A stretch of 12,492 nt of DNA, taken from contig CAUZEO010000143.1 of assembly GCA_963578625.1 (NCBI GenBank), positions 1 to 12,492 on the forward strand, given 5' to 3'. The stretch is from CAUZEO01 sp963578625 (GTDB lineage: Bacteria > Verrucomicrobiota > Kiritimatiellia > SLOV01). Made by a program: the position numbers and the translations under genes. The notes beneath the pieces were generated by a model. It made no database searches, was not told the origin of the DNA, and saw only the letters and a program-made list of their open reading frames with translations. Below are positions 6,906 through 12,492 of the stretch, piece after piece; position 1 is the stretch's first letter, and the number at the start of each line of letters is the position of its first letter.

Positions 6906-8102
6906 TTAGCAGCAACTTCCCGTCTTGCTGCCGGGGAGGGTCAAATTGTAGTCCCGGCCCTTTGATTCTCTCGGGTGTCGTAGATGGGCGCCGTTTTCCC
7001 GGAATTCCGGTGCCGATTCCTGCTCTACGGTCCGGCTTGGGGGGATGCCGGTGACGGATTCCCGATACGGTCCGTTCGGTTCGGTGAGGCGGTGGTAGGT
7101 CGCACTTCCGATTGCTGTCCGCTCCCCCCGCCGAAGGATGGTGCCCCGCTCGTCCCTGACTTCCATCCAGGGCCCGTGATAAATGACCGCCTGGTTCAAC
7201 TCCAGGTCAGGTTTCGAATCGGGCTTGAAGGCCTGGAGGGTTACCGACCGAAATTCGACGCCGTCAATTACGTGCCAGGGGTCTGCTTTACGCTCCAGGA
7301 TGCTGATGCCGTAGAATCCGGTTTCCTGAAACATTCCGGGAAAACGATCTTCTCGAAATGCGCCGGAAATGCAACCGCTCCACAGTTCCGGGTCTGCAAG
7401 AATTCTGTCCGTCGGATCCTCGTCGCACACAATATCAGAAATGACGGCACGCCCACCCGGTCGCAACACCCGGAATATTTCGGCGAACAGGCTGCCTTTT
7501 TCTTCCGTCCTTACCAGGTTCAACACGCAGTTAGATACGATCACGTCAACGCTGTTGTCGGCGATTAACGGTTCTTCCCGGCGCAGGCGCGCACACTCGG
7601 CTTCGAAAGCATGCAGGTCCACTACCGTGTGCACGGGATGCCGGTCGAGCCAGGTCTGAACTTTGTTCAAGTTCAACCCGAGATCCTGAATCATTCCTTT
7701 TTTGAACTCTACGTTTCGATATCCGATTTTATCCGAAATCTCATCCTGGTACTTGTGCGCAAGCGCCAGCATCTTGTCGTTGAAATCCACTCCGATGACT
7801 CGGCCGCTCTTGCCGACTTTCTGGGACAGGATATAGCAGATTTTCCCGGCTCCGGATCCCAGGTCCAGCACCGTTTCACAGCAACGGACATGTTGGGAGG
7901 GGTCCCCGCAGCCGTAGTCCTTCTCAAGGATTTCAGGGGGGATTACCTTGAGGAACTCGGGGTCGTAATCAACCGGGCAACAAAGCTCGGGCTCCACTGT
8001 TTCTGCGCTGTTGCCATAGCGGCGGAGAACTTCGTGTTCGACGTTATCCGGCGCATCCGTGCGGGGGGATGCTTCTGTGTCGCGAGGTCGCGGGCTTCTC
8101 AT
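6906..8102 (-). CDS. arsM: ArsM-like arsenite S-adenosylmethionine methyltransferase
   Basis: Cytoplasmic class I SAM methyltransferase that most resembles ArsM, which methylates trivalent arsenic. From ATG 8102 (AGGAG seven bases upstream) it has 398 residues. It shows RRYGNSAE, then Cys41-Cys42, YGCGDP with Cys65, the SAM motif LDLGSGAGK, Asp106 in GVDFND, SNCVLNLV with Cys192, the LRPGGR block, and DPELWSGCISGA with Cys244. Cys65, Cys192 and Cys244 correspond to the three cysteines that bind As(III) in characterised ArsM. Differences from compact ArsM: an extra segment of about 40 residues (roughly 141-181) before DNSVDVIVSN, and a tail of about 100 residues that includes NQAVIYHGPW, RRGER and HPRESKG and ends GSCC. 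I believe such tails occur in one ArsM-like subfamily. Arsenic as substrate is inferred; another soft metalloid or a thiol cannot be excluded. It follows a broken sigma gene by 49 bases. Confidence 0.8.
   Translation of the reverse strand: MRSPRPRDTEASPRTDAPDNVEHEVLRRYGNSAETVEPELCCPVDYDPEFLKVIPPEILEKDYGCGDPSQHVRCCETVLDLGSGAGKICYILSQKVGKSGRVIGVDFNDKMLALAHKYQDEISDKIGYRNVEFKKGMIQDLGLNLNKVQTWLDRHPVHTVVDLHAFEAECARLRREEPLIADNSVDVIVSNCVLNLVRTEEKGSLFAEIFRVLRPGGRAVISDIVCDEDPTDRILADPELWSGCISGAFREDRFPGMFQETGFYGISILERKADPWHVIDGVEFRSVTLQAFKPDSKPDLELNQAVIYHGPWMEVRDERGTILRRGERTAIGSATYHRLTEPNGPYRESVTGIPPSRTVEQESAPEFRENGAHLRHPRESKGRDYNLTLPGSKTGSCC
6909..6931 (-). terminator. Hairpin at the end of the ArsM-like gene, possible weak terminator
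   Basis: GCAGCAA and TTGCTGC form a perfect 7-bp stem with a nine-base loop. The whole element lies in the last codons of the gene (Gly-Ser-Lys to Cys-Cys). The T-run that would release RNA polymerase follows only after about a dozen bases, so termination is likely partial at best. The stem may simply reflect the repeated Gly-Ser/Cys coding. Confidence 0.25.
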
Positions 8103-8109
8103 CAATCAA

Positions 8110-8114
8110 CTCCT
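8110..8114 (-). promoter_or_regulatory. Ribosome binding site of the ArsM-like gene
   Basis: AGGAG on the minus strand, seven bases before ATG 8102. It favours that ATG over the TTG directly in front of it at 8105. A short inverted repeat, TACC-TT-GGTA (8114-8123), abuts it, but it is too short to call an operator. Confidence 0.6.
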
Positions 8115-8151
8115 ACCTTGGTATCTATCGGACTTCCCCACATAAAATCGG

Positions 8152-8725
8152 TCATTTATTCGCCTTGAACCAGTTTTCTTCAATACAAATTCTCAGCCTT
8201 GCCCGAGCCCGATAGAGCATGACTCAAAGATTCGGCGAAGTGATTCCCAATTGAGTGCAAATTCCGTCCGCGCTGCATCCTTCGAGTTCGCGCAGGGTGA
8301 ACACACTTCGGATCCGATCCCGCAATTTATCCAGGCACGATTCGAAAACAACCCAGAACTCGCGCCGCTCAAAGGCTTTCCTGGGGTTCACGCGCCACTC
8401 CGGTTGACCGGTTCTTCCAGTGACCGCGCCGGTCGAAATAGTCGTCGACGCGACCTTCGGCTTCGGTTACGTCCTCGTAGGATCGTTCGCGGCTGGCCTT
8501 CCGAATGTCGTCAACAACCTTGTGCTTCAGAATTCCGATCAACCCGGTCTTCTCGGAAGACTGACCGGAAAACTTTTTCGCGCCCTTGAACGCGGCAAGA
8601 AACGTCTCCTGGACCACATCCTGGGCGGATGTTTCGTCATGGAGCCGGGAGAGGGCATAGCGGTAGAGGTAATCCCCATATTCCGCAACCCATTGCTCAG
8701 GGGCTATCTTCGATCGGTTGTTCAT
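8152..8725 (-). pseudogene. ECF-type sigma-70 family sigma factor, disrupted
   Basis: Remnant of a sigma factor of about 190 residues. The 5' part from ATG 8725 reads well: MNNRSKIAPEQWV, the region 2 helices (DYLYRYALSRLHDETSAQ, DVVQETFLAAF), LIGILKHKVVDDIRKASRE, and DDYFDRRGHW. After about 8410 the family match jumps frame, to EWRVNPRKAFERREFW and the region 4 sequence FTLRELEGCSADGICTQLGI. That frame then meets TGA at 8224-8226, exactly where relatives have Trp in NLWVMLYRAR. Beyond it the match continues to ARARLRICIEENWFKANK and a second TGA at 8152. The span is 574 bases, three times 191 plus one, consistent with one inserted base. A Trp is also Gly in SSEKTGLIG. Read literally, the original frame stops at 8369 and loses region 4. 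The start and all of region 2 remain, so decay looks recent; assembly error is the alternative. Confidence 0.75.
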
Positions 8726-8765
8726 TGAGTTCGCTGGTCCCATCGCGCTTCGCGGCGGAAAGCCG

Positions 8766-10865
8766 TCAATGTACACCTGCCGCCGATTCGGCGTCGAGTT
8801 TGGACCCGGCGTCCGGGGCGGCGTTTTCGCTTTCCGGGGGCAGGACGGGCTGTTCGGGACTTCCATAGTAGGCGGCATACAGGTCAGAAACCTCCGGTTC
8901 GCCCTGCCCGGACACGCGTCTCCAGGAATAGGTCGCACAGAGGCGGAGCACGAGCGCCGTATTTCTCCAGTTTCCCCGTTTTTGCCAGCCGCGCGACGAC
9001 ACCACCAATCCGCCCCCGAGAAAGACCGGGCGGGATCGGCATTTCAGTCGGACAGAAAGTTCAACATCCTCCATGATCGGAAGTTTGGGATACCCGCCCA
9101 TGGATTCGAGCGCGTCTACCCGGAAAAACTGCCCCTGGTCACCGAATGAGATCCCGAAAGTCCTTGCCCGGAGCGTGTTTAGCAGGCCGATACAACGAAG
9201 GAAGAGGGTCGCATTTTCGAAGGTGCAACCGACACTCCCGCCGTCGGCGCCCGAGCGATTCAGGGCGGCAAGAATATGTTCGGGCGTTTGGGGATCAATC
9301 AACATGTCCGCGTGGGCCAGCAGTACCGCGTCTCCGGATGCGGCGCGAATGCCGGCACGGTTTTGTGTGCCTCGTCCCGCCGGGCAGTAAACCACCCGAA
9401 GTCCCGCGGCGGTTGCCAGAGAGACCGTTTCGTCCGTGGAACCGCCGTCACACAGAATGACCTCGGTGGCAAATCCGTTTAGTCCGCGCAGTTGCTCGAG
9501 CAGGCGCGGCATCATCCGCTCCTCATTCAGAACCGGTACGATCACGGACAGGTTATGAAGTGTTTGCCGTGGCGCATCGTCCGCGACCGGTGCCGGCACG
9601 AAGCGTTTCGTAAATGCAACGTAGATCAGGGCGCCGTACACCGGCAGATACTCCAACAGGACCAGCCAGGGGTATTGTTTCCATTCTCCCGTCTGGAGCA
9701 TCGTGCCCTGGGTCTGGAACAGGAGCGCAATGGTGGCGCACCAGATGAGCATGGGTCGCAGAGGATAGAAACAAAGGAACGGGATGACCCATGTGAGGTA
9801 CCAGAAGTGAATCGTCGGCGCCAGCAGCAGCAATCCGCTCATTACCAGTGCGCCCGCCTCGATCGGGCGTCGCGTTATTCCAAGTACGCATCCGAGCCAG
9901 CAGAGAAGGAGGGCCGCGCAGAGCGTCGAGGCAAGCGGGAAACTGCCCAGCGTGTGTCCAAGAAGAACGTGAACGCCCCCGTTGTAGTGCATATCGGTAG
10001 AAAAGGTGGAGAGGCTGGTAAAGAGGCCCTGGAACGGCCGGAAGGGCAGCGCTGGAAGCATCACCGCTATCGGCAGGATCCATGCAGAACGCCAGGTCGA
10101 CCTGTTGACCAGGAAAGGAACCAGCAGAACCGCCATGTATTTGGCGTGAATGGCCAGGGCCAGGCACAGAAACATGGCGGGGAACCATTTCCTCGCGTGG
10201 CAGAGCAGGGTGAGAATCGTGAAAAAAACAAGGAGCACATCCAGGTGCCCCTCACCGGCAAACGACAGGAGAACAATAGGGTTCAAGGCATAGAGAAGTG
10301 CCCACGCGGGCTTTCGACGGTAGTAGCGCAACAGGGCAAGCAGGAGTGCGACGCATGAGAAATCTACCACCGTGAGGAAAACCTTGTATACGTCAGGGTC
10401 TGAAGTGATGGCGGCGAAGGTCTGAAACAACAAGAGCGATCCGGGCGGATAAATCGCGGTCATGTGCTTGTTGTTGATTTTGTCCCAGTGCTGGTCGCGG
10501 AGCGAAGCGAGTGCAGGATCGTCCGGCGCCAGGACATAAGGGTTAAGTCCCGCCTGGAGGACGCGGCCTTCCCAGACGTAACGATGAACGTCGTCGGCCG
10601 AATCCATTGGAAGCAGGAGGATTCGGGCAAGCGCGGCAAAGCCGAGTATCCAAAGTGTTGCCCTTCTCCTCCAGGGAAACCATGCGATCAAGGGAATCAG
10701 GCCGAGAGCGAGGATGCCGTGAAGAATCGTAGAGAGTATGGGCGTGCTGCCGATATTCGACTGGCGCCCCAGCACCCAGCAGGCTCCGACCCCGATCGCG
10801 CCGGCAAGGAACCAAGCCGCAGCGCGCCAGGGCGGCGCACGGGATAACGTAGCCGACAGACTCAT
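8766..10865 (-). CDS. Two-domain glycosyltransferase: GT-C-like membrane half fused to TIGR04283-type GT2
   Basis: Membrane protein of 699 residues from ATG 10865. Residues 1 to about 420 form a polytopic domain with ten or more hydrophobic segments and the GT-C-like loop DSADDVHRYVWEGRVLQAGLNPY (acidic pair Asp91-Asp92), followed by AIYPPGSLL, as in GT87/DUF2029-type polyprenol-phosphate-sugar transferases. From about 438 a complete GT2 domain begins: SVIVPVLNEE, CDGGSTDET (Asp473), GRGTQNRAG, LLAHADM (Asp520), FGDQGQFFR and PIMEDVELSVRL, then SSRGWQKRG. This order and wording is that of TIGR04283, the rSAM/selenodomain-associated or arsenosugar-associated transferase. A disordered acidic tail ends the protein. 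The start overlaps the upstream gene by ATGA; the frame is open to a GTG at 10892, but that would overlap further. Acceptor and sugar are unknown. The ArsM-like gene about 700 bases downstream makes an arsenical acceptor plausible but unproven. Confidence 0.85.
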   Translation of the reverse strand: MSLSATLSRAPPWRAAAWFLAGAIGVGACWVLGRQSNIGSTPILSTILHGILALGLIPLIAWFPWRRRATLWILGFAALARILLLPMDSADDVHRYVWEGRVLQAGLNPYVLAPDDPALASLRDQHWDKINNKHMTAIYPPGSLLLFQTFAAITSDPDVYKVFLTVVDFSCVALLLALLRYYRRKPAWALLYALNPIVLLSFAGEGHLDVLLVFFTILTLLCHARKWFPAMFLCLALAIHAKYMAVLLVPFLVNRSTWRSAWILPIAVMLPALPFRPFQGLFTSLSTFSTDMHYNGGVHVLLGHTLGSFPLASTLCAALLLCWLGCVLGITRRPIEAGALVMSGLLLLAPTIHFWYLTWVIPFLCFYPLRPMLIWCATIALLFQTQGTMLQTGEWKQYPWLVLLEYLPVYGALIYVAFTKRFVPAPVADDAPRQTLHNLSVIVPVLNEERMMPRLLEQLRGLNGFATEVILCDGGSTDETVSLATAAGLRVVYCPAGRGTQNRAGIRAASGDAVLLAHADMLIDPQTPEHILAALNRSGADGGSVGCTFENATLFLRCIGLLNTLRARTFGISFGDQGQFFRVDALESMGGYPKLPIMEDVELSVRLKCRSRPVFLGGGLVVSSRGWQKRGNWRNTALVLRLCATYSWRRVSGQGEPEVSDLYAAYYGSPEQPVLPPESENAAPDAGSKLDAESAAGVH

Positions 10866-12370
10866 GGGATCTGAACTCGACCCGGCAACCACCGGGCATC
10901 CGCATAGGTGTGCAGGATCGAAAGTAGGCCGACAGAGGTGAAGCCCACTGCGTAAAGGAGCAGGAAGGGGCCGACGATATAGGTTCCCGCATGCATGTAG
11001 AACCAGAGGGAACCAAAACAGTAGATCCCGAGGGCCAACTCCAGGAACGCGATGTATGGCAATTTCACGGCGTAGTGGACCAGATTTTTATCGCCTTTTT
11101 TTGGGGTTCGGACGAACGGCGTAACCTTCCCGGTGACGGCTTCAAAGACGGCACGTGTGTTGGAGATACCGATGCCGACGCCAATCGAGGAGAGAATAGG
11201 CAAGGCGTAGAATCTACGCCACCCCTTGGGGTAAAGGTGCAACTGCGCGGCGGCATAGAGGACCAGCGGAGCCAGGGCGCTGAGAAGGATGACGCCGAAC
11301 AGCAGCGCTGTAATCAGTGGTGATGTGCGCAGATCGGTGCAGACCAGCAGAGGCAACGCGAACAAGGCGAGCCAAACCATCACCGGATGGATGATATAGT
11401 GGGTCATATGAAAAACAGCCTGCACTTTCGCTCGGAGCGAGCGGGGCGAGCGCAAGACCCGCGGAAGCAGCTTGATGGCGGTTTGGATGGAGCCTTTCGC
11501 CCAGCGGAACTGCTGTGATTTGAACGCATTGATATTCTCGGGGATCTCGGCGGGAACCACCACGTCGGAGAGAAAGTATGGATCCCAGCCGGCGAGTTGA
11601 GCCCGGTACGAAAGATCCATGTCCTCGGTCAGTGTATCGTACTCCCAGCCGCCGGCCTCGTCGATTGCCTGCCGTCGCCAGAGCCCCGCCGTCCCGTTAA
11701 AGTTCATGAAAAGGTCGTTCCAGGCCCGGGCATGCTGCTCAATCGCGAAATGGCCGTCGATGCCCATTCCCTGGGCCCGGGTCACAAGGGAACTGCTTGC
11801 GTTCAAGTGCCCCCAGCGTGCCTGGACCAGACCCACCTTCTCTCGAACGACCATGATCGGGATGGTGCGCAGGAGAAAGTCGTGCGTCGGCACAAAGTCC
11901 GCGTCGAAAATGGCGAAGAATTCCACATCGGTCTGCTCCATGCCGTGGTTGAGTGCGCCGGCCTTGTAACCCGTCCGGTCCGGTCGCCGGATGACTGAAA
12001 TCTCGTGCCCGTCCCGGCGGAGGTCGTCCACCACTCGACCGATGATTTCACCGGTCCCGTCATTCGAGTCATCCAACACCTGAATCATGTGCCGCCCGGC
12101 GGGATACTCCATATCGGCCGCGGCGCGGATAATACGCTCTGCGACATTCGCTTCGTTGTAAATGGGGAGTTGGGTGGCCACCCTCGGCAGTTCCAGATGA
12201 TCCGGTCCCGCGTTGAACTGCCGGTATAATTCGGTGATCTCCTTTTTCGCACCCCTCCGCCGGCGCATGAAAAGCGCCAGAAGGAAGTAAAGATTACACC
12301 CGAATGCCATCAGGATCATGGCTGGAAACACATACGCAAGCCACAAGCCGATTTCTGAAAAGGTTCCCAT
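10862..12370 (-). CDS. Processive-type GT2 glycosyltransferase (cellulose-synthase-like)
   Basis: Inner-membrane family 2 glycosyltransferase of 502 residues that probably polymerises or extends a beta-linked glycan. One or two hydrophobic segments (about 8-36) precede the cytosolic catalytic domain, and several helices follow from about 310. The catalytic set is complete: ATQLPIYNEANV, Asp100-Asp101 in VLDDSNDGT, Asp156 and Asp158 in FDADF, the TED motif at 248-250, and QQFRW (286-290) as the QxxRW acceptor and product-channel motif. Closest in pattern to cellulose-synthase-like and CslA/glucomannan-synthase-like enzymes. No PilZ domain is visible. The stop overlaps the next gene's start by ATGA, so the two glycosyltransferases are probably translationally coupled and act on one product. 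The upstream ribosome site is weak. Confidence 0.88.
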   Translation of the reverse strand: MGTFSEIGLWLAYVFPAMILMAFGCNLYFLLALFMRRRRGAKKEITELYRQFNAGPDHLELPRVATQLPIYNEANVAERIIRAAADMEYPAGRHMIQVLDDSNDGTGEIIGRVVDDLRRDGHEISVIRRPDRTGYKAGALNHGMEQTDVEFFAIFDADFVPTHDFLLRTIPIMVVREKVGLVQARWGHLNASSSLVTRAQGMGIDGHFAIEQHARAWNDLFMNFNGTAGLWRRQAIDEAGGWEYDTLTEDMDLSYRAQLAGWDPYFLSDVVVPAEIPENINAFKSQQFRWAKGSIQTAIKLLPRVLRSPRSLRAKVQAVFHMTHYIIHPVMVWLALFALPLLVCTDLRTSPLITALLFGVILLSALAPLVLYAAAQLHLYPKGWRRFYALPILSSIGVGIGISNTRAVFEAVTGKVTPFVRTPKKGDKNLVHYAVKLPYIAFLELALGIYCFGSLWFYMHAGTYIVGPFLLLYAVGFTSVGLLSILHTYADARWLPGRVQIP

Positions 12371-12406
12371 GAGTTATCCGCTACCCTGTGTGCCGCCGGC
12401 GTCCCT

Positions 12407-12426
12407 TCCCGCAACAATTGGCGGGA
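12407..12426 (-). terminator. 6-bp hairpin upstream of the GT2 gene
   Basis: TCCCGC and GCGGGA pair around an eight-base AT-rich loop, just after the possible stop codon of the upstream reading frame. No T-tract follows in the minus direction, so it is a weak terminator candidate or a transcript structure at the head of the glycosyltransferase pair. Confidence 0.25.
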
Positions 12427-12429
12427 GCC

Positions 12430-12492
12430 TTAGAGAAATCGGCGGAGAATATCCAGCCTCCATTTCTGTATCCACGCATCAGGCCCAGTCCA
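12430..12492 (-). CDS. Possible 3' end of an upstream gene (partial)
   Basis: On the minus strand one frame enters from the window edge and ends with TAA at 12430-12432 after 20 codons, reading ..DAWIQKWRLDILRRFL. It is the kind of basic, Trp-rich tail a cytosolic or membrane enzyme may have, but 20 residues do not identify a family. A second frame is also open through this stretch. If real, the gene would sit 59 bases upstream of the glycosyltransferase and may belong to the same cluster. Confidence 0.3.
   Translation of the reverse strand, partial: WTGPDAWIQKWRLDILRRFL

Noticed and set aside
8114..8123. TACC-TT-GGTA inverted repeat before the ArsM-like gene as an ArsR operator
   Set aside because: The arms are only four bases, there is no arsR gene in the window, and the element does not resemble a longer ArsR-type dyad.
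8224..8226. TGA read as Trp, or as a selenocysteine codon, in the sigma gene
   Set aside because: TGA ends exbD and the pnt genes in this window, so it is not a general Trp codon. Relatives have Trp, not Cys, here, and a separate frameshift also breaks the gene.
8369..8938. Sigma gene taken from the far upstream start, 189 residues ending at 8369
   Set aside because: The first 70 or so residues are antisense-like, Pro/Arg-rich and overlap the glycosyltransferase end. The last residues after GHWKNR are out of frame with the family, so the pseudogene call from 8725 to 8152 fits better.
9492..10358. Plus-strand open frame of 288 codons opposite the membrane glycosyltransferase
   Set aside because: It is antisense to a continuous polytopic domain, and its product is a low-complexity Arg/Gln/Glu-rich string typical of a reversed hydrophobic coding strand.

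Overview
The window reads as chromosomal DNA from a Gram-negative bacterium of moderately high GC. ExbD- and TonB-type proteins imply an outer membrane. The three-subunit (alpha1/alpha2/beta) transhydrogenase and the mix of neighbours would fit several phyla, including the Verrucomicrobiota/Kiritimatiellota group, but the sequence alone does not settle the lineage. Almost all of the DNA is coding. I see no tRNA, rRNA, CRISPR array, IS element or phage gene.

Plus strand, 1-3864: a compact, probably co-transcribed run. It holds an ExbD/TolR-like proton-channel subunit whose start probably lies one base before the window, a TonB-like energy transducer overlapping it by ATGA, a 77-residue membrane-anchored zinc-ribbon protein, and then hisD and hisC. 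The last two catalyse the final step and an earlier transamination of histidine synthesis. hisC ends in a 72-base convergent spacer.

Minus strand, 12492-3937: read in its own direction, a possible end of an upstream gene is followed by a processive-type family 2 glycosyltransferase. An ATGA overlap joins this to a large two-domain glycosyltransferase, which has a polytopic GT-C-like half fused to a GT2 domain of the TIGR04283 (arsenosugar-associated) type. Next come the remains of an ECF-type sigma factor gene, an ArsM-like SAM methyltransferase with the conserved arsenic-binding cysteines, and pntAA-pntAB-pntB, the proton-translocating NAD(P) transhydrogenase.

Two things deserve attention. 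First, an ArsM-like enzyme lies within about 700 bases of a TIGR04283-type glycosyltransferase domain fused to a membrane glycosyltransferase, with a second glycosyltransferase translationally coupled upstream. This suggests a glyco-arsenical or arsenolipid pathway, or an unrelated surface glycan pathway beside an arsenic gene. The sigma factor between them is broken by a frameshift and by TGA in place of a conserved Trp codon. Second, the transhydrogenase lacks a membrane histidine at both positions known to carry the proton-pathway His in characterised enzymes.
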